Source of the DNA: Tenuibacillus multivorans
GTDB lineage: Bacteria > Bacillota > Bacilli > Bacillales > Alkalibacillaceae
Length of the DNA: 64,000 nucleotides
Assembly: GCF_900103915.1 (NCBI RefSeq)
Contig: NZ_FNIG01000003.1
Location: 350,893 to 414,892 of the forward strand
Direction: 5' to 3'
Made by a program: the position numbers and the translations under genes. The notes beneath the pieces were generated by a model. That model ran no database searches. It had not been told where the DNA came from and saw only the letters and a program-made list of their open reading frames with translations. Positions within the stretch are counted from its first letter, which is position 1. Every line of letters starts with the position of its first letter. Of this stretch, positions 16,681 through 23,943 are shown piece after piece.

Positions 16681-16884
16681 ATGCCTGCATTTGTCGGTGC
16701 TATCAAAGTTAATGCTGTATCATCATCAGCAGTCTTTCATATTGGTGATACCTATTATATTCAACCAATTAGTACAGCTAAGACTTATGCTGGTGGAGGC
16801 TCTTTTAACACTGGTGATGGAATAAGAGTCCAGCTTGATTATTCAGATACAATTGTTTTTGATCAAGATCAAATAGATTATTAA
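16681..16884 (+). CDS. gerPA: Spore germination protein GerPA
   Basis: A 67-aa protein starting MPAFVGAIKVNAV with a FHIGDTYYIQPISTAKTYAG core and the conserved GGSFNTGDG. ATG 16681 is 9 nt after GAAAGGAG; the ORF opens earlier at GTG 16663. GerPA and GerPF are paralogues at the two ends of the operon. In B. subtilis and B. cereus, GerP proteins lie in the spore coat and let small germinants pass to the inner-membrane receptors. Confidence 0.92.
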   Translation: MPAFVGAIKVNAVSSSAVFHIGDTYYIQPISTAKTYAGGGSFNTGDGIRVQLDYSDTIVFDQDQIDY

Positions 16885-16897
16885 TGGGGTGAATCAA

Positions 16898-17113
16898 TTG
16901 TGCTTAACTATTCACCAACAAATTTATATTAATTTTTTAAAAGTCGAAGCTATTTCAAACTCTTCCGTCCTTCAAGTAGGTAGTTCGGGTTCAATCCAAT
17001 CTGTTTCTAATATTTATAACACAGGTGGCTATACTGAGCCAGCTGAAGAAGCTGAAGCACCTGGTGAAGATGAATCCATTATAAGTTTACCTGCCATCCC
17101 ATTCACTAATTAA
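16898..17113 (+). CDS. gerPB: Spore germination protein GerPB
   Basis: The motifs IYINFLKVEAISNSSVLQVG and SVSNIYNTGGYTEP are the GerPB signature, followed by an acidic Pro-rich tail. The ORF can open at GTG 16889, but GGGGTG is correctly spaced for TTG 16898, giving 71 aa, close to the family length. Second gene of the operon. Confidence 0.9.
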   Translation: MCLTIHQQIYINFLKVEAISNSSVLQVGSSGSIQSVSNIYNTGGYTEPAEEAEAPGEDESIISLPAIPFTN

Positions 17114-17159
17114 AAAATGGCTTCATAAAATATAATAAGGTGAATAAGGAGGAGTTGGC

Positions 17160-17750
17160 ATGGATGATCATAATACGGTCTGGCAACATTTAGCCTACCT
17201 CGAACAAAAAATCAATCAACAAACCAGTCTAATTAACGAATTAAATCAAAAAATAGATCGGATCATGGAACAGCAAAACCAAGCTTCAAATTCATCCGTT
17301 GAGCGTGTTGAGTATAATTTTGAACAACTCAAAATTGAAACGCTCGAAGGCACGCTAAACATAGGTTTAACTCCTCAGCAAGATCTCCCTTTTGAACAAA
17401 TGGATTTACCTAAAGAAAATACAAATGAACCAACGATCACTCCTATGGAACAACAAATTTTTAATCAATTGCAGCCGTATATAAACAAAGATGTACCTCA
17501 AATAATCGATCAATTTGCTGCAGAACAAGATATGAACGTGAGTCAAGAATGGAAAACCGTGTTGGTTCAAGATATAAAAAAACAACTACCAAATCGAATT
17601 AAAGAACACACTTCAAAAATGCAACAGGATGGAAGAGTCATTGTTGATCGTGACCAAGTTCCAATGTTAATTAATCATATTAAAAAAGAAATATCTCAAG
17701 GCATTCATATGTATTTAAATAAAGTGAAGGAGAATAACGATGGAAGTTAA
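17160..17750 (+). CDS. gerPC: Spore germination protein GerPC
   Basis: A 196-aa protein with an N-terminal coiled coil (VWQHLAYLEQKINQQ and following Gln/Asn-rich heptads), the conserved VEYNFEQLKIETLEGTLNIG, and a helical C-terminal half (DRDQVPMLINHIKKEISQGI). This matches GerPC, the only long member of the operon and a coat-located permeability factor. The ATG has a near-perfect AAGGAGGAG site. It overlaps gerPD by 11 nt. Confidence 0.92.
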   Translation: MDDHNTVWQHLAYLEQKINQQTSLINELNQKIDRIMEQQNQASNSSVERVEYNFEQLKIETLEGTLNIGLTPQQDLPFEQMDLPKENTNEPTITPMEQQIFNQLQPYINKDVPQIIDQFAAEQDMNVSQEWKTVLVQDIKKQLPNRIKEHTSKMQQDGRVIVDRDQVPMLINHIKKEISQGIHMYLNKVKENNDGS

Positions 17751-17922
17751 TATATTTAATGATGAATTAGAAGTTGGTAGAGTTGAAGTAAACGGTGTAT
17801 CAACATCCTCCATGTTTATTGTAGGCGATGTCGAACACTTACAACTTGCCTCCCGATATGATACACCACCTGAAGCTTATGTCTATGAAGGAATCTTCCC
17901 ATTCGCAAGGGTTACAGGGTGA
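17740..17922 (+). CDS. gerPD: Spore germination protein GerPD
   Basis: A 60-aa protein with the GerPD core LEVGRVEVNGVSTSSMFIVG and SRYDTPPEAY, starting inside the end of gerPC (GTGAAGGAG upstream). This points to coupled translation. Confidence 0.92.
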   Translation: MEVNIFNDELEVGRVEVNGVSTSSMFIVGDVEHLQLASRYDTPPEAYVYEGIFPFARVTG

Positions 17923-17929
17923 TGACCTC

Positions 17930-18295
17930 ATGCGTGATAGTAAGGTTAAATCAGTCTATTTAAATTCCATGGAATTTAGTGCGGTGTTTCAAGTCGGTGA
18001 CAGCGTCGGTTTATATCCTTTTTCAATTGCGCACGCTGTCCAAAAGGAAAGGCCAATATTCATCGATGAATACGACTATTTTAAGGATAATGATACCATA
18101 TTATCCGAACCGCTCCCTAATTTTTTAGCTAAATCAGATACCAAAGTCACACGTCATAACAATAATTCTATTAGGGTTAATTCTTTAATCAGTAACGGTG
18201 TAACAGGTAGTGGAATCATTCATATCGGGTCTTTTAACCACGGTAAAGCCATAAGTATCTTAAAACACAAACGAATTATTCAAAATGATAGGTAG
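17930..18295 (+). CDS. gerPE: Spore germination protein GerPE
   Basis: MRDSKVKSVYLNSMEFSAVF then QVGDSVGLYPFSIAHAVQKE is the GerPE pattern, with a second GerP-like strand region near the end (RVNSLISNGVTGSGIIHIG). The longer ORF from 17828 overlaps gerPD almost completely; ATG 17930 with AGGGTG upstream gives 121 aa, the family length. Confidence 0.9.
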   Translation: MRDSKVKSVYLNSMEFSAVFQVGDSVGLYPFSIAHAVQKERPIFIDEYDYFKDNDTILSEPLPNFLAKSDTKVTRHNNNSIRVNSLISNGVTGSGIIHIGSFNHGKAISILKHKRIIQNDR

Positions 18296-18303
18296 GTGAA
18301 AAA

Positions 18304-18522
18304 ATGCCTTCCATAGTCGGCCCATTAAAAATAAACAGTGTTGGTGGGGGTACGGTAAACTTTGGGGATGCTTTTTATATCGCTCCTAAAAGCTCAGCCA
18401 AAACTAACTCTGGATCTGGTTCATTAAACACAGGTGACTTTATCAATACAAATAATTTAGTTAGCTCAACAAACCCCTTTGATTCTGATTTGTATGACCA
18501 AATCATTTCAAGAAATGCATAG
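18304..18522 (+). CDS. gerPF: Spore germination protein GerPF
   Basis: A 72-aa paralogue of GerPA: MPSIVGPLKINSVGGGTVNF then FYIAPKSSAKTNSGSGSLNT and the FDSDLYDQ end. GTAGGTGAAAAA precedes the ATG. It is the last gene of gerPABCDEF, followed at once by a terminator. Confidence 0.93.
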   Translation: MPSIVGPLKINSVGGGTVNFGDAFYIAPKSSAKTNSGSGSLNTGDFINTNNLVSSTNPFDSDLYDQIISRNA

Positions 18523-18525
18523 CGT

Positions 18526-18561
18526 AAAAACTCTCACTCTATTCAAAGTGAGAGTTTTTGT
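18526..18561 (+). terminator. Terminator of the gerP operon
   Basis: The 13-bp perfect stem AAAAACTCTCACT/AGTGAGAGTTTTT with an 8-nt loop lies 4 nt after the gerPF stop. Confidence 0.92.
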
Positions 18562-18591
18562 TATTCTGAGGAAAATAACTGGCCATTATAT

Positions 18592-19152
18592 TTAGTTATT
18601 ATTTATTATTTCTTTTGCAAACGCTTTTGCTTCTTCTTCGATATCATTCTCTTCAGTCAAATATTGAATTTCATAACCGATTCCCTTAATACTTATCAGC
18701 ATGACAACTACCTCTAAATCTCTTTGAATATGTTGGTATTGAACCTCATGACCGTCGATTTCAATAACATCTGCACCCTGTAAATTTCCTGGACCCCCAT
18801 TATAAACATTCATTACAATAGCAGACTGGTCCTCATATAATTCACCGTAAATAATTTCTCTAAATTGGTCCCTTGCTTCCCATGCTTCCTTGAATGTTTC
18901 ATCCGCTCTTTCATCTTGAGAAAGATTATATTCAATGGTCGCCTTGAATGGGTCACCTCTAGTAACTTTTCCATCTTGAAATTTTGGGCTATATTCAATA
19001 TGGACATGTCCAATCGGATATTCTGTCTCAGGCAAATAAGGCGTAACCCCTAAGTATTCATTTATCTTTTCACTAATGTCTGCCGTTCCACTCGATTCTT
19101 GACCACAACTGACTAATAGAAACAACACAACAAAAAGTAAATACTTTTTCAT
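18592..19152 (-). CDS. Small lipoprotein of unknown function
   Basis: The ORF opens at TTG 19167, but TTGGAGGAC is itself the ribosome-binding site for ATG 19152. The product (about 186 aa) has a signal peptide ending LVSC (Cys16). The mature part is mixed alpha/beta, with HVHIEYSPKF, a central YGELYEDQSAIVMNVY and an acidic C terminus EENDIEEEAKAFAKEI. The pattern resembles small lipoproteins with a DUF4367-like fold, but I cannot assign a family. It is monocistronic and convergent with gerP. Confidence 0.7.
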   Translation of the reverse strand: MKKYLLFVVLFLLVSCGQESSGTADISEKINEYLGVTPYLPETEYPIGHVHIEYSPKFQDGKVTRGDPFKATIEYNLSQDERADETFKEAWEARDQFREIIYGELYEDQSAIVMNVYNGGPGNLQGADVIEIDGHEVQYQHIQRDLEVVVMLISIKGIGYEIQYLTEENDIEEEAKAFAKEIINNN

Positions 19153-19293
19153 TAAAAAGTCCTCCAAATTAAAATACTATATAAATACCATATTATATTC
19201 ATTTGTGTTTAAGATTAATAACAATATAACAAGTGACATCTCATTCATAGCCTTTTAGCAAGCTGGGACTGTAATCGAGATTCGGAAAAAATA

Positions 19294-19413
19294 ATGCAAA
19301 CGATAGAAAAAATCATTCCCAAATATCTTAAACTAAACAAACGTTTGAGTGAAAAAGTTAATATCGATTCAAATGAACAATTGATCAAACGAATTGTCAA
19401 TAAGGTTGTTTAA
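19294..19413 (+). other. Weak small ORF, 39 aa, possibly a gene relic
   Basis: An ATG-started frame encodes MQTIEKIIPKYLKLNKRLSE and ends KRIVNKVV. There is no ribosome-binding site, and the same frame stays open about 60 nt further upstream (SWDCNRDSEKI) without a start. That would fit the tail of a decayed gene. The rest of the gap 19153-19449 shows nothing else but the hairpin at 19417. Confidence 0.25.
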
Positions 19414-19416
19414 AGT

Positions 19417-19443
19417 ATGGAACTTGGCTTATCCAAGTTCCAT
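19417..19443. terminator. Hairpin between the small ORF and the GNAT gene
   Basis: Perfect 11-bp stem ATGGAACTTGG/CCAAGTTCCAT with a 5-nt loop. The T tract is poor on both strands, so termination strength is uncertain. The same GGAACTTG stem sequence recurs in the DinB terminator at 20684. Confidence 0.55.
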
Positions 19444-19449
19444 TCCTTA

Positions 19450-19983
19450 TTAAACTATAATCTCGTATCTACTATGTTGACCACCATACACAGTCACAAT
19501 GGCGTTACGTTCATATTTTCTTTGATAATAATCGTTTAACCCTTGATTACTTGCTAAACAATCAAAGCGGATACACTTTTTACCTTTTTCTTGCACAAAA
19601 TCTTTAGCCCAATCTATTAGTTGAATACCGATATCTTTACCCGCATATTCTCGGTTGACTACAATTCGGTGTAAGTAGACCATGCCAGGTTCATTCGCTT
19701 TTTCCTCCCAAACTAGTCGATCCCATTCAATAGGGTGTTCCTCTAGTGTTATGCTGGCTATGACTTCTTCCTCTTTTTCTAGAATATATGTACTATTGTT
19801 TTTAATCGATTCAAGTACTTCAGGTTTCTCTCCTTCTAAATCCGATATATAATAACTCCATTGATCTGTACCTTTAGATTGCAACCATATAGCAGCTTGG
19901 CGTAATAATTGTAAAACGCTATCTAAGTCCTTCTCCATTGCCTGTCTAATTTTAAAAACGTCTTGATCAAATTGTAAAATCAC
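19450..19983 (-). CDS. GNAT-family N-acetyltransferase
   Basis: A 177-aa acetyltransferase. The first strand FKIRQAMEKDLDSVLQLL, motif A around VYLHRIVVNREYAGKDIGIQ (a slightly altered acetyl-CoA pyrophosphate loop, RxxxGxxIG) and motif B CLASNQGLNDYYQ are clear. Starts GTG 19983 after AGGGGGA. The substrate is not predictable. Small accessory genes surround it. Confidence 0.85.
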   Translation of the reverse strand: MILQFDQDVFKIRQAMEKDLDSVLQLLRQAAIWLQSKGTDQWSYYISDLEGEKPEVLESIKNNSTYILEKEEEVIASITLEEHPIEWDRLVWEEKANEPGMVYLHRIVVNREYAGKDIGIQLIDWAKDFVQEKGKKCIRFDCLASNQGLNDYYQRKYERNAIVTVYGGQHSRYEIIV

Positions 19984-20015
19984 TATTTTTTATCCCCCTA
20001 TAAGTTCAATTACTT

Positions 20016-20297
20016 CTAAAAAAATATACTAAGCAATATTACTATCACCATTAAAATTAATACCGCCTTAGCATAGTTTTTAAGATTCTCATTATGACTT
20101 CCAAAAGCCAATACTAATAAGGCAATTATATTTATAAATGGTATAGCTGTTAAAATTAAAATTAGAATCCATGTTCCAATCGATACCACATCATCATCGT
20201 AGTAATTCCTATTTCCACTAAAGTTTTTCTGATTTTTGATCTTCTCATTCCCTTGCTCATTTAAGTATTGATTATAGTATTCGTTATAGTAATCCAA
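20016..20297 (-). CDS. Small membrane protein of unknown function
   Basis: A 93-aa protein with a Tyr/Asn-rich soluble N terminus (MDYYNEYYNQYLNEQGNEK) and two hydrophobic helices (GTWILILILTAIPFINIIAL and AVLILMVIVILLSIFF). It has a good AGGAGG site before ATG. It resembles small two-helix Bacillus proteins, but no family is recognised. Confidence 0.7.
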   Translation of the reverse strand: MDYYNEYYNQYLNEQGNEKIKNQKNFSGNRNYYDDDVVSIGTWILILILTAIPFINIIALLVLAFGSHNENLKNYAKAVLILMVIVILLSIFF

Positions 20298-20355
20298 AAT
20301 AATCCTCCTATATTTTTAAACACTATTCACCAACCTTCTTTCTTTTCACTTCATT

Positions 20356-20600
20356 CTAGCTCTCTTTTGCCTTATTTAGCATCTCTTCTGATTTATCAAG
20401 GCCATGCCAGTTAATATTAAACAAGTCGAAATAGTGCATTTGCTTTTGTAAATAAAGACCTGTGCCACAAGATAAATCTAGTACGTTATACTCTGATAGT
20501 TGAGTGCTATTTAAAAGTGCTTCCAAATCATGGTCACATTGTTTCTATACTGATTTTCATCGTATCGGTCAGCTATTTTCGAAAAATCTGTGATTTTCAT
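20356..20600 (-). pseudogene. Broken class I SAM-dependent methyltransferase
   Basis: The minus strand opens with MKITDFSKIADRYDENQYRN, runs into a stop, and continues in another frame as HDLEALLNSTQLSEYNVLDL then SCGTGLYLQKQMHYFDLF and LDKSEEMLNKAKES before a stop. Motif I (VLDLSCGTG) is intact. A frame-breaking deletion lies between the two parts, and the C-terminal two thirds of a normal ~250-aa enzyme are absent. The gene is dead. Confidence 0.85.
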
Positions 20601-20683
20601 ATGCTACTTCCCACCATAATAAGAATTTTTGGAAATTATTGATAATTAAATCATATCACATAAACTATAAGGATTCTATGTAA

Positions 20684-20718
20684 AAAAAGGAACTTGAAAT
20701 TTAATCCAAGTTCCTTAA
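20684..20718 (-). terminator. Terminator of the DinB gene
   Basis: On the minus strand AAGGAACTTG and CAAGTTCCTT form a 10-bp stem followed by TTTTTTT. Confidence 0.85.
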
Positions 20719-20789
20719 GTATATAAAAGCACTCTCATTAATTTATAATCCAAAAAATCAATATCGTGATCCTACTTTCAACAAGTATT

Positions 20790-21245
20790 TTATCCACTTA
20801 CACCGTCTTTAGAGTCCCAATTGTCCTGCAATTTTCTAATATATATTATTTGACCCGTATGATAAGTGGTGTGGAGAGTAAGATGAGCAATCTCAGCTAC
20901 CATTTTTTCGAGATTTATAGGTTCAGCCTCTTCAACAGTGTTCTTCCATTCAGCCATAATGTCATAGATTCGTTTAACCTTATCGTTCCAATTCATTCCA
21001 TCCCTATTTTTAAATGTATTGCTGTCTTCGTTCTTAGGATTTGGTACGTTATTAAAACGATTTAGATAGCGTTGATTATAAAAGATTAAGTGATTAACAA
21101 TTTCAGAAATAGAATGAGCAGTGTCATCCGGTTTCCATTGGGCTTGTTCTTCTGTAAGTCCTTCAATTGAATTAAGTAGGGCAACAAACCATGTGTTTTC
21201 AAGATTGGCGTTTAATTGAGCTACTAATACATCTTTAACATTCAT
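20790..21245 (-). CDS. DinB-family putative metal-dependent protein
   Basis: A 151-aa four-helix-bundle protein of the DinB/YfiT superfamily. The three metal-binding His are seen in ISEIVNHLIFYN and TTYHTGQIIYI plus the nearby LTLH. Relatives include bacillithiol-dependent S-transferases (BstA). ATG follows AGGAGGT. It is monocistronic. The gap 21246-21460 upstream holds no recognisable feature. Confidence 0.85.
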   Translation of the reverse strand: MNVKDVLVAQLNANLENTWFVALLNSIEGLTEEQAQWKPDDTAHSISEIVNHLIFYNQRYLNRFNNVPNPKNEDSNTFKNRDGMNWNDKVKRIYDIMAEWKNTVEEAEPINLEKMVAEIAHLTLHTTYHTGQIIYIRKLQDNWDSKDGVSG

Positions 21246-21460
21246 ATTTTTACCTCCTTCTAATACGGGCTTACCTAATTTCTCTTACTTAATGATTTTC
21301 GACAACTTTTTATTAAATCCTTTATTTTACATATAGATTGACTTGCTTTCAGTCTCCTCTACTTTTCATCTCTAATTAGGCCACATATATTCCATTATTT
21401 CTCCACTTCTGTTGTTCCTTCGGGGTTCGTATTAAGACTGCTGAAACTTATATTATCAAA

Positions 21461-22279
21461 TCACTTTGCACATAAAATGAAACTATTTAATGAATGCTCA
21501 TTTTCATTTGATACATTCATTAGAGCATAGTAGCTGCTAACCAGTGTTTGTATCATAGCTGATACATTAGCGAACTCATGACGAATACTATTGGCGTAAC
21601 TCTTTTCCCACTGTGCGTCCTGTAGATAAGTTGCATCGACCACTTCTTGTTTTGCGATTTGAAAACCTGACATTTCAAGTAACTCTATAACTTGGGTTTT
21701 ATGGAACAAGTTTTGTATATTTCCATCATTATTTACATAATTCGAGTACAAGGCAAGAATCGAAGCTGCACAAAAATGGGCACGTTGTGATATGTGAGTA
21801 AAGTATAGGTCCCACTCTGCGATACATATGTATTTCGTCATTCGACGTAATTTCTTGAAATAACTCAGTAAATCCTCAGGTCTTTTAAAGTACCAGGAAC
21901 TATGAGATAACACTGCCACATCATATTTATCTCTAGATTCAAATGTCTTAAAATCCACGCCAAAATGAAATGTCACACGTTCTCCCAATCTGTAATTCTT
22001 TATTCTGTCTGTTGCCTGCCCTAACGTCAACGGAGCTCCATATTCGCGACTAGCAATATCAATGCCAATTACTTTACCATTTTTGCCTACTGCGTCTGCT
22101 ATTGCTACGGTAGTGTCACCCTGTCCGCAGCCAATTTCTAATACGGACATCCCTTCCTTGATCCCAAATTCCCCCACTAAATCTAGACGGTGTTGTAACT
22201 GTACCTGCTGTATTTCATCCGTTTCGTAGAGATTATATTCGGATAAAAAAGTTTTTGTTTTGTTGTTTAATTTAACCAA
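21461..22279 (-). CDS. Class I SAM-dependent methyltransferase
   Basis: A 272-aa cytosolic methyltransferase. Motif I is MSVLEIGCGQGDTTVAIADA, then KVIGIDIASREYG (the acidic ribose-binding residue) and YDVAVLSHSSWYF (motif IV region). The C-terminal half, with several Trp, Tyr and His residues, probably forms the substrate cap. The start is TTG 22279, with GGGGGTG 13 nt upstream, a little far. The substrate is unknown; there is no operon partner. Confidence 0.8.
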   Translation of the reverse strand: MVKLNNKTKTFLSEYNLYETDEIQQVQLQHRLDLVGEFGIKEGMSVLEIGCGQGDTTVAIADAVGKNGKVIGIDIASREYGAPLTLGQATDRIKNYRLGERVTFHFGVDFKTFESRDKYDVAVLSHSSWYFKRPEDLLSYFKKLRRMTKYICIAEWDLYFTHISQRAHFCAASILALYSNYVNNDGNIQNLFHKTQVIELLEMSGFQIAKQEVVDATYLQDAQWEKSYANSIRHEFANVSAMIQTLVSSYYALMNVSNENEHSLNSFILCAK

Positions 22280-22332
22280 TATTATTTTTGCACCCCCAAA
22301 TAATAACTTAACACATCTATTACTCTAAGTAT

Positions 22333-23082
22333 CTACTGTACTCTCTCAAGATCCACTTCATTCAAAATCCGTACAAAATCAACATTAATATCACCATAAT
22401 GATACGAGGATCCATTAACCGAATGCTCTGGAAACTTTTCATCTCCATTTTGATCATAAGGAATCCATCCTATATATAGCGATGGATCTGGAAACATATC
22501 ATGAAAAAAGGCCGGGGATTGTTTAGCTTCATTGACTTCTCCAATTTCAGACATAATCGTAGCCCATTCATTCGGAAGCTGCATGACGCCATATGGATTA
22601 TTTTGAATTGAGACGCTTTTCTCCATTTGTATTTGAGGCGTGTAGTGATGCTCCCCATACGTGATTTGGTAGTTTCGCTCTCTTAATAGATAAAACTTCG
22701 TTGATCCAAGTTTGTCATCCGGATGTATGTTCCACACGATATGGTAGGTTGATGGATCTGTTTGGTTAATTCTCCAAATCATCGGTTCTCCTGATTCATC
22801 GACTTTTATTGGCTTCCATCTATGATGTCGCCACACCCAATAGCTTAATCCATATTGATTATTTTGGTTAACAAATGGTACAACAACATGTTCTTCGTCG
22901 ACAAACATTGTATCCAACGCGGTTTCGACACTAGCTCCGTCATTCAATTCATTAAGCTCCTGAACGACCTTGTCGTCAGATAGAAACGCCTTAGGATTGG
23001 CAAAATAAAACCAGTAAACACCAAATAATAGCACCCCAACCAGTATAATGCCGACTAATATATAAATCTTTTTTCTAGTCAT
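22333..23082 (-). CDS. Membrane-anchored protein of unknown function
   Basis: A 249-aa protein with one N-terminal helix (YILVGIILVGVLLFGVYWFY) and an outside beta-rich domain full of Trp, Tyr and His (SYWVWRHHRWKPI, YLLRERNYQITYGEHHY). There are no Cys and no enzyme motif. ATG overlaps the stop of the upstream gene by 4 nt (ATGA), and GGAGAGGAAG precedes it, so the two are co-translated. I do not recognise either family. Confidence 0.75.
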   Translation of the reverse strand: MTRKKIYILVGIILVGVLLFGVYWFYFANPKAFLSDDKVVQELNELNDGASVETALDTMFVDEEHVVVPFVNQNNQYGLSYWVWRHHRWKPIKVDESGEPMIWRINQTDPSTYHIVWNIHPDDKLGSTKFYLLRERNYQITYGEHHYTPQIQMEKSVSIQNNPYGVMQLPNEWATIMSEIGEVNEAKQSPAFFHDMFPDPSLYIGWIPYDQNGDEKFPEHSVNGSSYHYGDINVDFVRILNEVDLERVQ

Positions 23083-23795
23083 GAGGTCTTCCTCTCCTTA
23101 AATAGCGATTGATCAAGTCGAAAGTAGTATTGCTTTTCTGGGGTTGTTATTAAAAGTCCCTTTCCATCTTCCTCGATATAAATGATCGATTGTAGACCAC
23201 TTCCCCACATAGCTTTTGCACCAACTAGTTGATAAGGAAATCCTTCTTTCACAACCTCCTTAGAATTATTTTTATCCATCTCGTAATACCATTCAAAGCC
23301 ACCCAACGATGCGTCACTCCATTGATTAAGTCCATTTTGCAAAAGATCTATTTGCAAGACTTGGTCTTGGGCGGATGGATGAAGATTTACAATTTGTGCA
23401 TGATCTACATCAGCTATATAGGTACGCGGGTCATTTGAAGGATATACTGCCTCCTGTATTGGTGCGGATATTAAAGTCATAATAAGTAAAATAAAATTAA
23501 AAGAAAAACCTATCCAAGCAAACGGCCGATAGACTTGCCAACGTTCTTTCCTATTTGTCCAGGAACAGTAGAGTAATACAAGCCATACACCTAGCGGCAA
23601 AATAGGGAAACTTATCATTTTTCCAAACATTTGCCAATTGATAGTGAATGAGAATAGTCCAATAAGTAAAACCAGTAAAGCTTTCCATAATTTTGAATTA
23701 ACTTCTCTTTTTCTATAAAAATAAACGAATAGAATGGCAGTGATTAACCATGCCACTATATTGGAAATAACCCCAATGAGATTTATATGTTCCAA
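23079..23795 (-). CDS. Four-helix membrane protein of unknown function
   Basis: A 238-aa protein with about four membrane helices in the first ~115 residues (for example VISNIVAWLITAILFVYFY) and a C-terminal soluble domain carrying VNLHPSAQDQVLQIDLLQNG and FEWYYEMDKNN. Start TTG 23795. It forms a translationally coupled pair with the next gene; both have outside Trp-rich beta domains, so they may act together at the cell surface. Confidence 0.75.
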   Translation of the reverse strand: MEHINLIGVISNIVAWLITAILFVYFYRKREVNSKLWKALLVLLIGLFSFTINWQMFGKMISFPILPLGVWLVLLYCSWTNRKERWQVYRPFAWIGFSFNFILLIMTLISAPIQEAVYPSNDPRTYIADVDHAQIVNLHPSAQDQVLQIDLLQNGLNQWSDASLGGFEWYYEMDKNNSKEVVKEGFPYQLVGAKAMWGSGLQSIIYIEEDGKGLLITTPEKQYYFRLDQSLFKERKTS

Positions 23796-23904
23796 AAAAT
23801 CATTCCAATCTCCCGTAGTTAACTTCTTTATTCATTATACATGATATATAAATCATTCCGAATCATCTATTAAACTTCTTAAAAAAGCATTTTTGATTAT
23901 AATA

Positions 23905-23940
23905 AGAAAAAATGGTCCGGATTCATTCCGAACCATTTCC
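23905..23940 (-). terminator. Terminator of addBA
   Basis: On the minus strand AAATGGTTCGG pairs with CCGGACCATTT (one G-T pair) and is followed by TTTTT, 4 nt after the addA stop. Confidence 0.85.
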
Positions 23941-23943
23941 TTA

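Noticed and set aside
21246..21460. Gap between the DinB and methyltransferase genes
   Set aside because: No ORF with a start site, hairpin with T tract or convincing promoter could be found.
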